A stretch of DNA of 13,855 bases from positions 1-13,855 of the forward strand of contig KN817781.1 of NCBI GenBank assembly GCA_000827495.1, in the 5' to 3' direction. Source of the stretch: Hypholoma sublateritium FD-334 SS-4. Its lineage: Eukaryota > Basidiomycota > Agaricomycetes > Agaricales > Strophariaceae. The number at the start of each line of letters is the position of its first letter. Position 1 is the stretch's first letter. Below are positions 1 to 9,022 of this stretch, one piece after another. The notes under the pieces were generated by a model. It searched no databases, was not told where the DNA came from, and saw only the letters and a list, made by a program, of their open reading frames with translations. Made by a program: the position numbers and the translations under genes.

Positions 1-409
1 GCAGCACCCACCTACATCCGCCCTCCGTCTCCGCCTTGCCTGTCGCATGGACATGGCCACCCGCATCGCCGTCCTCGCCGTCGCCGCCCCACACGCCACC
101 GATGCCGCTGCCACAGCCAATTCAGCCGCAGAGCAGCCCGTGCTCTTGGCGCTCGAGTACGCGGAGCGCTCCGCCGCCGCCGAGCCCGAGCCCGACGATA
201 CGGCGCCCTCGACCTAGCGCCCGCCCGCCGCCGATACCCATCGCAACGTCGTGCCAGCCTGCCGGCGCGCGGACACCGCNGCGGGCNGAAGAAGCGTGAC
301 ACGGGGAACTGCGCGAGGTGCGACGTCGTCCAAGGTCGCCGTCCCACGTCTCTCGACGCACTACGACATGGGCGCACCACTCACCGCTGGCCACCAGTAA
401 CAGCCCCAC
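1..409. other. GC-rich left flank of the transposon, no firm gene
   Basis: This is host DNA outside the element. It is strongly GC-rich and contains two undetermined bases near 280 and 287, so reading frames across that point cannot be trusted. One Ala-rich frame runs open from the window edge through an ATG at 47 to a TAG at 215-217 (listed separately). The other open frames here are Pro/Arg-rich translations of GC-rich DNA and look spurious. I see no RNA gene or recognisable repeat. Confidence 0.5.
47..217 (+). CDS. Possible Ala-rich coding fragment at window edge (doubtful)
   Basis: A 56-codon frame starts at an ATG at 47 and ends with TAG at 215-217. The frame is also open upstream to the window start, so this could be the end of a gene that begins outside. 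The translation is rich in Ala, Glu and Asp (ending near EPEPDDTAPST), as in many basidiomycete proteins, but it has no motif I recognise. GC-rich DNA gives such open frames by chance, so confidence is low. Confidence 0.15.
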   Translation: MDMATRIAVLAVAAPHATDAAATANSAAEQPVLLALEYAERSAAAEPEPDDTAPST

Positions 410-417
410 TCATACAT
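410..417. repeat. Target-site duplication, left copy (TCATACAT)
   Basis: The 8 bases TCATACAT lie just outside the left terminal inverted repeat and recur exactly at 13436-13443 just outside the right one. An 8-bp duplication is what has been reported for Zisupton/KDZ-type transposons. Nothing else in the window explains a perfect 8-mer placed symmetrically at both boundaries. Confidence 0.8.
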
Positions 418-420
418 GAT

Positions 421-492
421 ATATGGGCAGTTGCCCAAGTTGGCTCATGTATCTATATGGGCAACTGCCCAAGCTCCTGGGCAACTGCCCAA
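421..492 (+). repeat. Left terminal inverted repeat
   Basis: Aligned by eye to the reverse complement of 13363-13434, 63 of 72 positions agree without gaps. The first 20 bases (from ATATGGGCAGTTGCCC) are identical, as is the internal block ATGGGCAACTGCCCAAGCTC. The differences cluster in the two spacers between palindromes, suggesting that the palindromes are under constraint. Confidence 0.9.
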
Positions 493-549
493 GATCCAAA
501 CCTCAGAACAAATGCTTACATTGTGTGCATTGCCTTGGGCAACTGCCCA
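424..549. repeat. Left array of four 14-bp near-palindromes, likely transposase-binding sites
   Basis: Four copies of TGGGCA(AC/GT)TGCCCA occur at 424-437, 458-471, 478-491 and 536-549. The first reads GT in the centre and the other three AC, so the first is in the opposite orientation. Start-to-start spacings are 34, 20 and 58 bp. Each is a 6-bp inverted repeat with a 2-bp centre, a form suited to binding by a dimer. Role as transposase-binding sites is inferred from position and from the matching array at the other end. Confidence 0.85.
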
Positions 550-942
550 GGCGGCATCTCCGGCACGTCCCGGAGCTCTTACTTTGGTGCCATTGTGGCC
601 GGCATGCACGGCATCTTCTGTTATTTCGGCTGATCACAGGCATCCGATATAACACTGTCACGTGTTTGACAGGTGTCACAAGTTGTATTCAACCGTAGCA
701 TAACAAAACTCTGGCGTAACAAAGTAATAATGAATGTGCATACCACTAAACGTAGGTAAAAGATGTATTAAATGAGTGACTAACTAAAAGGCTGGGAATG
801 CAAATAAATGAACATGTCAAACATCTGTGAATTAAAAGATATACTGAAAGATAATATAGATGCCGTCTAGGGAGTGGTCAGAGAGCTAGGGGGTATTGAT
901 TAATGTACTTGACTATGAAACATGCTGGGGTAGCGCTCGCCG
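550..942. other. Non-coding stretch between left end and the HMG-like gene
   Basis: About 390 bp with no supportable reading frame. It probably includes the 3' untranslated region of the minus-strand gene whose stop codon is at 943-945. The section from about 680 to 900 is AT-rich. It holds a CACGTG E-box-type hexamer at 659-664 inside TGTCACGTG; the same 9-mer occurs in the TET/transposase divergent promoter (9194-9202). Confidence 0.5.
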
Positions 943-3766
943 TCACAGAAGCTGTTCGAAAACAAAAAGAACATCCTCCACGGCCTTGAGCCACACTGCT
1001 GTTGCCGGTGTACCATGAACAGCATCACCCCAGAAGAACAGAGCGGCTACGACACTCAACAGACCGTTGGCTCCCGAGCGGCGTATAGGAGTCCAATCGC
1101 CACCTTGCCGTTGCAAATCCGATCCCTCTTCAGAGCGCCTCCACTCAGGTTGCAGGCTCCGCCACCACGCGGAAAAATCGGCAGCGAATCCTGCGACGTC
1201 GTTGATGACAGGATGATACACCGGGGACCGTGCTCTCTGAATCCAGTCAGCGACGGCCCGCGGCCGTCGCTGCGTCCCAAGCTTTCCGCTGCCTTGAAAC
1301 TGGGTGTCCTCCTCAAATTTAACCCAATTCAAAACGAGGAGGTCCCACTCCGGTCCCAATGCAGCCGTTTTGAACAAGTTTCGGGCGTTCGTAAACCAGG
1401 AAGGGATGTTCGACGGCAGAGAGGCAGAAGATGTAGCATTCGCAGCATCACCGCTGCTCGACGAAGAGGGTGAGGCCCGGCTTGATGTCTTCCGCTGCTT
1501 TGAGTGGGAGCCTGTGATCGCTGCGCCCTTTCGCTTGCGCCCGATCTTTTGTTCTTGGATGGTGTTGAGGTCCTGGGTACTTGGTACGGCAATCGAGCCC
1601 GGCGGCGGAGGAAGGGCGTCGTCGACCGCCATAACCTCTATGCCCAGCCTGGTGAGTGAATTTGTCGCAGCAGCGGCAGTTGTCAATGTAGAATCGACTC
1701 TGTTGACAGGTTCAGATTGAGCAGAGGCGGCGGAAGACGTTGCGGTGACAGTAGAGGGCGTGTGTTCAGACTCTACGGGTGCTGCACGTGGAGGCGTCGA
1801 GGTGCGGGTGCCGAACGTGACTTGGCGTTCGGTAGATGGGGTGTTGGACGTAGGGGACGAGAGGCCTACCCAGTCCGGCGGCGTTGGCTGTACAGAACAG
1901 GCACGACGAGGTATGACGTTCAGGGGTGATGCAGTTGCTGGCCCCATGGAAGCTGAGCGCACGGGCATTGATACGTTGATAAACACCGCTGAAGTGGCAC
2001 CTCCATCTACCGGCGTTAATGGTGCGGAGCGTATCGCTGGTGAGACGCCGTTGAGGGATCCATCTTGAGTTTCTGGTGCAACGGCGGTGCGTGTGGACAG
2101 CGCCAACGAGGTGCTACCGTTGATAGGTGATACGGGGGTAGGTGCCCTGGAAACTGGTGGACTAGGACCACGAGACGTGCATCCTCCATTGTTGGGGGCC
2201 ATGTTTGAGTTGTTGTCAGGCAAGGTGGCGGGACGAACGACATTACTGAGGTCGTCTACAGCAGCTGTTGGGTTAGCGGCGGTGGATACCGTATCCGAAA
2301 CAGCAGCCTCTGGCTTCTTGGTATTTCTTGGGGGACCAAATTTGATTTGAGTTGGTAATTTTCCTTTCGCAGCTGCTGGCGGCTTGATGTTGGAGGTAGA
2401 TGCCGCCGAATGTTTGGTTGAAGAAGGTGTGGATGGCGTGAAGGTGTTAGGTCCGGCGATCCGGATACGGTCCTCATCTTCTCGCCCGTCGTCCAAGGCA
2501 TGGACCTCAGAGCCATCCTCACGTTCGATCCCCGCCAGTCCAGTGAAGTCGCCTTGGTTTGGTAGTGCCCTGTCACGACATTCTTGAACGGCTGGTTATT
2601 TGATTCAGATTGAAGTCAAGTCTTAGATGAGCGGTGCAAACTTACAATAACATTTGCGTAGAAAACGAGCGAATATAGGGACAATTATGTCCTTATATGC
2701 TACGCGTTCGGAGCGACCGAAGTTCATCTGAACTGCACCGCTTGTAGCTCCAGAATGTACGCTACTCCCAAGTGAGTAAACACAGCACAACCAGCGAGAA
2801 GGATAGCATACCTCAACATGTGCAAGCGTCCACCGTCCGCCGGCTGCGGCCCCCCCGCAATCAGCGAAACATTCCATCCACTGTGATCTGCCAGAAGATC
2901 GATGATGGGTTGGACGAATCGAGATATGCATTCGATAATCCTGGGTTAAAAAATGGATAATGTGAGGAATATATTCACAGGTCGAGGGATGGGTACGTAC
3001 CTCTGCCGATCCTCAGGTTTCGTGGACGGCACCTTTTTCAAGGTCCTGTTGAACTTCATGAGAGCTTCGGAATGCTCCCTTTCCGCTCGCTCCGCCCATT
3101 CTCGACGTTCGTCATCGGGGAGTTCGCTAAAAAGTTCCTTGTAGATGGCACTGCGTAGTGCCGCTTGTTGCCTCGCGGGAACGTCGCCCTCCCGCACACG
3201 CTCGTTGAAGACCGGATCGACGAAACATCGGTTCTCGGGGCCCCATATATTGTATGCAGTCTTCTGTCGGGGTTTTTGCAGGGTGTTGCCTGTGAGCTGT
3301 GCCGTGAGGATGGCCATCGGATCGTCCGAACCGACTTCGAATTTTGCCTTTTGGCCCTGTGCTTTATTGTACTGGTATTGTAGTCGCCGCTTGATTTGCT
3401 GCCAAAAAAAAGGGTCAGAACAGAATCAACATTAGCAAGAAGGGTACTGACCTCTTTCCTCATCTTGAGCTCTGCGATGCGGAACTCATACACGCGAGTT
3501 GCATGCGCCCTTGCATCCGGCTCAAGACCCTCCAAATCAGGGGGGCTTATTTCCGGGTCAGGTGCGTCATCGTCGACGGCATCGAGAGAATCCTGAGTAG
3601 GCTCCTCAGTATGTGAAAGCGTCACAGGGAATCGCTTGAAATATCGCCGTTGAATGTCGGCGACGGCGTCAGCAATGTGCTTTCCCTTCACGGCTGCTGC
3701 GTAGAAATCTTGTTGCGCATCAAGAAACTGTCTTCGAAGCCCTGTAAATGCGCCGGGATTAACCAT
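943..3766 (-). CDS. HMG-like hypothetical protein with conserved C-terminal domain, transposon-borne
   Basis: Predicted exons, in coding order: 3766-3452, 3398-3001, 2940-2812, 2764-2646 and 2591-943. The four GT-AG introns are 53, 60, 47 and 54 nt, and the sum is 870 codons (869 aa). Start: ATG at 3766, first codon of a block beginning MVNPGAFTGLRRQFL. Residues about 17-50 hold an IQRRYFKRFPV motif followed by acidic Asp/Glu-Pro stretches. Residues about 106-115 read QIKRRLQYQY. Residues about 147-218 are HMG-box-like: KPRQKTAYNIW, then LPDDERREW and AEREHSEAL. The exon 3-4 part includes IAGGPQPADGGRLHML and FGRSERVAYKD. Residues about 330-710 are Ser/Thr/Pro/Ala-rich and probably disordered, with a basic nuclear-localisation-like segment at about 671-688. 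Residues 712-869 form a Trp-rich conserved domain (WIQRARSP, WWRSLQPEW, LLSVVAALFFWG). I recognise this pattern from uncharacterised mushroom proteins near KDZ elements; its biochemical role is unknown. The HMG-like reading suggests DNA binding and is an inference. It is divergent from the gene at 4137. Confidence 0.75.
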
Positions 3767-4136
3767 GTAGAAATATAGATGAAGGATGAGGGAACGAGTG
3801 TTGATAGAGGATTAAAAAAATAGATAAGTAAGTGAAAAAAGAGGACACGAAGGGAACTGAAGCCACTTACACCAGATATTCCTGCAAGTCTGTCTTCCAG
3901 AACTAAGATCTCCGTTTAGATCTGGCGCGACCCTGCGTCAAAATTCTTGGGCGGAAGGCGGGCGCGTCGGGAGAGACGCTAACTTGAAGCGAGCGGCGTC
4001 GGTTTAATTTGTTTGCTGTTGTTGTTGTTCCCGCGCCGCAGCTCAATGGACCCTGGAAGACACTCATAGTACCGTACGCTGTGCACTACCTCTCTCACCA
4101 AGGCATCGGCTTAAAAGCTCGCGGCACATTTCGACC
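3767..4136. promoter_or_regulatory. Divergent promoter region between HMG-like gene and Ala-rich gene
   Basis: A 370-bp spacer between two start codons facing away from each other, so it should hold both promoters. The half near the minus-strand gene is AT-rich with pyrimidine runs on the coding strand. The half near the plus-strand gene is GC-rich and has a short GTT run at about 4013-4028. Two AGATCT hexamers lie close together at about 3906-3921. No TATA box can be assigned with confidence. Confidence 0.45.
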
Positions 4137-5458
4137 ATGGTACTTCGGCCACCCATAACGTTTGCACTCCTCTCTCGCGCTCTGTCGACCACCATAATGA
4201 CTACGACACGTCCTTCGGCCGCAGCGAAGGGCAAGGGCAAGGCCAGGGCCTTGTCCCCTCGCGATCTCACCGAACGCACTGAAGCTGCCCGCGCCTCTGC
4301 GGAACGTGCTGCTGCTTCAGAACGCATCGCCGCCGCGAGAGCGCCCGCCGCCCGGGATTCGACCCCGTATCAGGAGAGCACAGCTTCCCGTTCTGCCCTC
4401 ACGCGCATCACCAACGGCACTCAGCTCGAGACCGTTGTTCTAGCTGCCCGTGCAGTCGACGGAGGTGAGTTCATTATATCCTCATTCCATGTACATGGTC
4501 TAATCTACCTACTCCAGTGCAGCCCACCGTCACTCGAAGGCGCATCACCGACGTCACGGAGGTCTTGCACGGCGCTGAGGCCGCCGCTGCAATGGTGGCG
4601 ATATCTGCTGCGAATATGCCCGACGCAGACCCCAACGCTATGCAGATAAGCCGCCCGTCCTCCCCGGATCCCCCCGCCTCCCTCACCGACGTAGCGGAGC
4701 TCGCACGTTTCGATCGCTTCAACGCCGTTCGCCAGCTCATCCTTGCGACCCGAGATATCATCGACAAGAAAGTCGCCTTTGAATCTGCTGACGAGGAGCT
4801 CGCCGCAAACCTCCAGGCGGCAGAAATCGCTGTGGCAAATCAAATGGAGAATCGAGCCACCACGTCGCGTGCAACGTACGACGCTTCCCCAAACCCAGGG
4901 ACGCCCATGGAAATCACGCCGGGCCCAGCTCCAATTCCTCGTTATGCGACCCCAGCAACTCCCTCTCCAAGGTCTGCCGCGGGCTCCGGCTTCATGCTTC
5001 GTCAATCAGCAGCGCAGCGCGCCGCTGTTGGGCTCCACACCGGCCCTTACAACTCTCGGGGTCAACTTCCACCGGCTTACAGTGCAGAGGGACGCGCGGA
5101 ACGCCCATTTTCGACGCTCACTCGCGGTAGGACCGCCGCGCTCGGTGCGTCGAACATCCCGGCCTATTTCTCGCGGTCCGCCGTAGAGGGCGGTCAGGGA
5201 AGCACGTCTAGTGCAGGGTCTGCCGCCACTTCGCATCGAAACGCGGAAGCTGGCCCGTCACGCCCTCCGGCCTACGCCCTCAATGAAGCTGGCATGTCTT
5301 ACTTCACCATGCCCGTCCGCCCATCCCCGCGCAATGGTTTTGCCGAACATGAGGTGATTAGGACGTCAACGGAGATTGTCAACGGGACGCCATGTATCAC
5401 CATCTTTGACTCTGATGCTGACACTGAGGAGGCGGACGAGGAACGCAGCGAGAACTAG
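4137..5458 (+). CDS. Unrecognised Ala-rich protein with basic N-terminus and acidic SIM-like tail
   Basis: Two exons, 4137-4464 and 4518-5458, joined over a 53-nt GT-AG intron (GTGAGT donor, CTCCAG acceptor). The frame is kept and gives 422 aa. The first ATG at 4137 has a strong context (ACCATGG); a second in-frame ATG at 4197 would give 402 aa beginning MTTTRPSAAAKGKGKARAL, which looks more like a natural N-terminus for a nuclear protein. I do not recognise the family. Visible parts, in the 402-aa numbering: basic, Ala/Arg-rich helix-prone N-terminus (1-60); helix-prone segment with regularly spaced hydrophobic residues at about 145-202, possibly a coiled coil; Pro/Ser/Ala-rich disordered stretch at about 205-360; C-terminal CITIFDSDADTEEADEE, which resembles a SUMO-interaction motif (hydrophobic core followed by acidic residues). 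No enzyme motif is seen. It shares a divergent promoter with the HMG-like gene, suggesting joint function (inference). Confidence 0.65.
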
Positions 5459-6406
5459 CTTTAGATCTACCCAACACTCATTTTGCTACATACAGTCATT
5501 TCGTGGCACCTGCTGAATTTCCCCAATGTGTCTGGACATTCCCATATACTAGAACTTACATCAAATTTAATATAGATTGTTCCTTCCTTACCAGCTGAAT
5601 TAATTTCGGACTTTCGGTGGCTATTTAGAAAGCCGACAGCCCTGAATCCTGGTACATAAATTTTGGGGCTTGGGCAAGTCAGCATAGCCGAAATTTGCTG
5701 TTCATCAGTAGAGGTTATGTAAGACAAATACATACCCGCGACTTCTGGCCATTTTCTCGGTGATACGCAGCGGGAGAATCGACCCAGAATTCTGAAATAT
5801 TGCCGTCTCCGCCAAGTCTCCACGCAGCTCTTGATTGGCAGATATATACGCGGTGACCGGGTTCCATCAAACCCGAATTACTCACAGCTACACGTCGTCG
5901 TTGAGAACATCGCGTGCACCGTGCTCCGAACAAAAGTAATGGACTCTCAAGGAAAAATATTTAGTGGCTTCAAAATTCATTCCCCAAGCCCAATAAAATT
6001 GAAATAAGCGACCTTATGGTATTCACTACATAATAGCCGTGCCATGTCCCTCATATCAAGCTTTCAGAAAGCGCACGCCGTTTGAATGCATCGTGCTCAT
6101 GAGGGGCGTCCAAAATTAACCTCCGAGAAAGACCAGATCTTTCGACGAAGATCTCATACTATCCCACAATAGCAGCAGCGTCGCGCAGTTGCAGGGACGT
6201 CTACGGCAGAGAAGGTCGTCTGCCAGCTCAGTCGACTCGGATCGAGACGCGCCAAATAATTACTTTGAATAAGCAATTTTTGACGGCACGTAGCAGTGAG
6301 CCATTGGTGGGCTACATTTCTAAATCAATATGGTTGGACTCGGATGCAGATCTTAAGTAGATCTTGGGTGCACCGTCACGGTGCCACTCGGCGAATGCGG
6401 CAACAC

Positions 6407-6529
6407 TGTCCTGACTTCAAATTTGATTCAAATTATGTTCGTGTTTGGTACTGGACAGTGCAAGTAGTCGCTACTGTGTATCGTAAGGTCTCGTAGTTAA
6501 TTGCAGGACCGCGAATTGAAGTCAGGACA
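6407..6529. repeat. Inverted repeat with perfect 14-bp arms
   Basis: TGTCCTGACTTCAA at 6407-6420 is the exact reverse complement of TTGAAGTCAGGACA at 6516-6529, with a 95-bp gap. The right arm continues into ACCATCTCGAC, similar to the CAGCCATCTAGAC and CAGCCATTTCGAC tails of the repeat units further right, so it is probably a diverged member of that family. Confidence 0.7.
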
Positions 6530-6591
6530 ACCATCTCGACGTGCAGTTCAAAATTCAAACTGTGTGACCTCCATTTTTTCGCAGCATCGCC

Positions 6592-6642
6592 GATACTTGA
6601 CTTCTAAAAATGAGAAAAGTCAAGACAGCCATCTAGACAGAC
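6592..6642. repeat. Hairpin-like repeat unit 1
   Basis: The unit begins GATACTTGACTTCT, has a short A-rich loop, then AGAAAAGTCAAGACAGCCAT and ends near CTAGACAGAC. CTTGACTT (6596-6603) and AAGTCAAG (6617-6624) are perfect 8-bp inverted arms. It is a near copy of the unit at 6744-6792. Confidence 0.75.
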
Positions 6643-6743
6643 TTCTGTTTCACTGATACTCTTGACTCTTGAAAGTACAGCTTGTGTACAACTTGAACTT
6701 TGAAATGCAAATACAAATAAAATAATGCAGCCTTCGGTTGACT

Positions 6744-6792
6744 GATACTTGACTTCTCAATAAGAAAAGTCAAGACAGCCATTTCGACATAC
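6744..6792. repeat. Hairpin-like repeat unit 2
   Basis: It has the same layout as unit 1: GATACTTGACTTCT, a short loop, then AGAAAAGTCAAGACAGCCAT and a tail TTCGACATAC. The arms CTTGACTT (6748-6755) and AAGTCAAG (6767-6774) are perfect. The loop differs from unit 1 while arms and tail are kept, which fits constraint on a stem or a paired binding site. Confidence 0.75.
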
Positions 6793-6822
6793 GTTTATTA
6801 GACCAGGGATTTCCGTTTTGCT

Positions 6823-6886
6823 GATACTCAACTTGCAAGATGAAAATCGAGTCATTAAGAAAATTCAATACAGCCGTCTTGATAAC
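6823..6886. repeat. Degenerate repeat unit 3
   Basis: GATACTCAACTTGCAAGATG, then a longer spacer, TAAGAAAATTCAATACAGCC and a GTCTTGATAAC tail. It follows the order of units 1 and 2 with several substitutions. A further partial match (TACTTGATAAGAAAAGTCAA) lies at about 6935-6954. Confidence 0.5.
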
Positions 6887-7222
6887 GGTATAGGTAGTTA
6901 TAGCTCAGACTTCGTTCATTACTACTTGAATAAGTACTTGATAAGAAAAGTCAAAGTAGATGAGAATCGAGGCTGCAACTCGATGTTACTACCTGCACAG
7001 TCGCCGCGCCGGATCTCTCATCAAGGGTGCACAACGTACATTATACATACCATTAATATTTACGCACACCTCGAACATTCACGAGGCGTCTAAAAACACC
7101 TCAGTGACGACGGAAGTGCTCCTGCTGGTCGTTTGTGAATTGTTCGTGAATCATTGTAACGGCGTTGCTATCTCACGTCTTAACTTCACGCATTCTCTTT
7201 TAAATAAAAAACTTTGAGATTC

Positions 7223-7256
7223 TTGGTACACGCAGCAACCGTTGGTACACGCAGCA
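7223..7256. repeat. Tandem 15-bp direct repeat TTGGTACACGCAGCA
   Basis: Two exact copies at 7223-7237 and 7242-7256, period 19 bp. GGTACACG occurs once more at about 7295-7302. The pair lies about 26 bp beyond the stop codon of the minus-strand TET/JBP-type gene, so it would be in or near its 3' untranslated region. Function unknown. Confidence 0.7.
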
Positions 7257-7281
7257 GACACATTCAATTAATATCTACATG

Positions 7282-9022
7282 CTACATGGGGGGTGGTACA
7301 CGTTCGCTTTGCTGGATTTCCCGAATCTCGTCAAACGTAGAGAACAGGGACAGTCCGAACTTACAGCGGGCCGCGTTTTCCGATGCAACCCTATCCATAT
7401 CTTCCTTAGACATCCCTCGAAAGTAATCCGTATCTCTCTGGCCCTCGTGTGCTGTCCAGCGAAACAGCCCTCCGGCCGTAAACTTTGTGAACGAGCACCT
7501 CGTCTCTCTGCGGCGAATGGCGGTGTTCGAGTGTGCGATGGCGGCGGATGGAAGTAGGATGGTGGATCCCGGAGGAAATTCGATGACAAGCTTGAGGTCC
7601 CAAAGGACCAAGTGCCCGCCCTTCGTAGGATCAAAATCTCCCAGAGCGGTGATGCTGCACCAGCCGAAAGGGAGATTCGCGAAGTCTCGATGTTTCAGGG
7701 AGCAGGTCCTTGGCCCGAAGTTGAAGGCGGCGGCAGCCCAGATGCTGTTGTCGAAGTTGCGCTCAAGATTGGGGTGTGAGTGAAGCAGCGCGTCAAAATT
7801 CTCCGCGTAGTAATTGTGGAGCTTCGGGGCCCAGGTGCGGAGGGCCTTCGATCCAAAACCGGCGATTCGCTTGAACGACTTATGGCGGAGTAGCTTATCC
7901 AGCTGTTTCTTGTTGGTCTTGGAGTGGTGGAGGTTTCCAGGAAGCTAAGACGGAGCTGCGTCAGATTCGCAGCACTTGGAGGAAGGCGAGAGTAGCGAGA
8001 CAAACCTTTTGTCCGCCCCCAAAAGAAATCCCTGTGCTCAGCGCCGGAAAGTTACCCCGTCGATGACTTCGGGCCTTCTTGGGAAAACGACAACGCTTCC
8101 TGGCTGATTGAAGGGCCATATGGCCAGATTTGTGTACCGACTCCCAGTTCGAGTCGTTGGGACAGCCGGCCAGGACGGCGATTATCCGGCCGTCCTTGTC
8201 TACAATCGCGCGAACCACCCTAGGCATACTTGAGCTGCTATCGACGACGCTTGATAGAAGACGGTGGACTTACGTTCCATTCCATTCAACGAGCTTGAAG
8301 CTCTCTCCGTCCAACAACTCCGTCGCTTGGTGAACCTTCGAGCTACGGTCGCCACGATCAGGAAGGGCGATGAAGCCCGACGAGGCAGAGGGTATGGTGT
8401 TAGTATCGTAGGAGGTCACAATAGACTCTGCCTTTGCAATGTGCTTATGACTGTTGGGGTACGGCACCGTGTTCTTGTCTTGCTCGGCGCGCTCTTCCTG
8501 TCGCTTGCGCCGGCGGTTGGCATGGCTTTTCTTTCGACGTTTTGCGGCCTTGCCGTGGCAAACAGGCTCGTGATGCGCGTCGGCGGGAGGGCTCAGCTCC
8601 GGGAGTGGCTCCTCCAGGACGGGTAAGGCGATGCGAGGCGGGGAGGACGCGCCGCAGAGCGTGTCTTCGACGTCGGGTGCAAGAACTGTTGGCGAGGCGG
8701 ATCTTGATGGAGTGGGCGAGGAGGTCAGAGAGCTGAGAGGGGAGTCGCCGAAATACAAATAATATTCGGCGTCGAGCGTAGCCGGGTCAAGAGTGTCCAC
8801 GGGTCCAAGGTCCAGATGGGCGTAAGCCGCCTCAGCTGCTACGCCGATTTTGATGGCATCGTCGAGGGAGTAGGAGGGGTCGGCGACTATTGGTCCCTCG
8901 AAGTCCATTTTCAACGAGAAACTAAATGAGAACGTCAGTAGGCCGTATGTCGTCATAAAGCGAGAGGGGAACCAGCGCATGTTGCCTCGAATCCCCAGTG
9001 CTCCGAGTATCTGAGGTTCCAT
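7282..9022 (-). CDS. TET/JBP-type 2-oxoglutarate/Fe(II) dioxygenase, transposon-borne
   Basis: Predicted exons, in coding order: 9022-8274, 8219-8006 and 7944-7282. The two GT-AG introns are 54 and 61 nt, and the CDS is 1626 nt (541 aa). A later in-frame ATG at 8908 would give 503 aa. The N-terminal third is low-complexity with a basic segment (KAAKRRKKSHANRRRKRQ) likely to be a nuclear signal. Residues about 245-340 include VVRAIVDKDGRIIAVLAGCP and SFGGGQK. The catalytic core covers about 390-485: metal-ligand HxD as H406-R-D408, then GWCSITALGDFDPTKGGHL, PPGSTILLPS, distal His H459 in IAHSNT, and a candidate 2-oxoglutarate-binding Arg, R470, in RCSFTKF, followed by AGGLFRW. This order matches the fungal TET/JBP family, whose members oxidise 5-methylcytosine in DNA. 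All expected ligands are present, so it is probably active. Substrate is inferred from family only. It is divergent from the transposase, an arrangement known for basidiomycete KDZ-TET pairs. Confidence 0.85.

Larger units (their letters stand above)
5459..7281. other. Long AT-rich non-coding region with hairpin-like repeats
   Basis: About 1.8 kb between the stop of the Ala-rich gene and the stop of the TET/JBP-type gene. The short open frames here (for example about 5467-5823 minus and 6818-7093 plus) show no motif and no splice-consistent extension, so I treat it as non-coding. It contains an inverted repeat (6407-6529), a degenerate repeat family between about 6592 and 6960, a short hairpin at about 6134-6153 (AGATCTT/AAGATCT arms) and a direct repeat near 7223. 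The 3' untranslated regions of both neighbours must lie here. Confidence 0.6.

Noticed and set aside
36..299. Pro/Ser-rich plus-strand frame in the left flank
   Set aside because: A low-complexity translation of GC-rich DNA that crosses two undetermined bases.
424..549. Short spaced repeats as a CRISPR-like array
   Set aside because: The repeats are palindromic, unevenly spaced, mirrored at the other end, and in a eukaryotic intron-rich context. They fit transposon ends.
943..2496. The 517-codon minus-strand frame as a stand-alone gene
   Set aside because: Its first codon is TTG, not ATG, and the frame continues upstream to a splice acceptor at 2592. It joins in frame with four earlier exons, so it is the last exon of a longer gene.
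2946..3317. A separate small HMG-like gene
   Set aside because: It is exon 2 of the five-exon gene. The frame runs into a GTACGT donor at 3000 and is open upstream to an acceptor at 3399.
5467..5823. 118-codon minus-strand frame after the Ala-rich gene
   Set aside because: No recognisable motif, no splice-consistent extension, and composition like the surrounding non-coding DNA.
6592..6960. Tandem repeats as a tRNA or known structured RNA gene
   Set aside because: No cloverleaf, A/B box or anticodon arm could be found. Only short stems are supported.
8219..8273. Frameshift between the first and second parts of the dioxygenase
   Set aside because: A GTAAGT donor and a CCTAG acceptor give a 54-nt intron that keeps the frame, so it is an intron.
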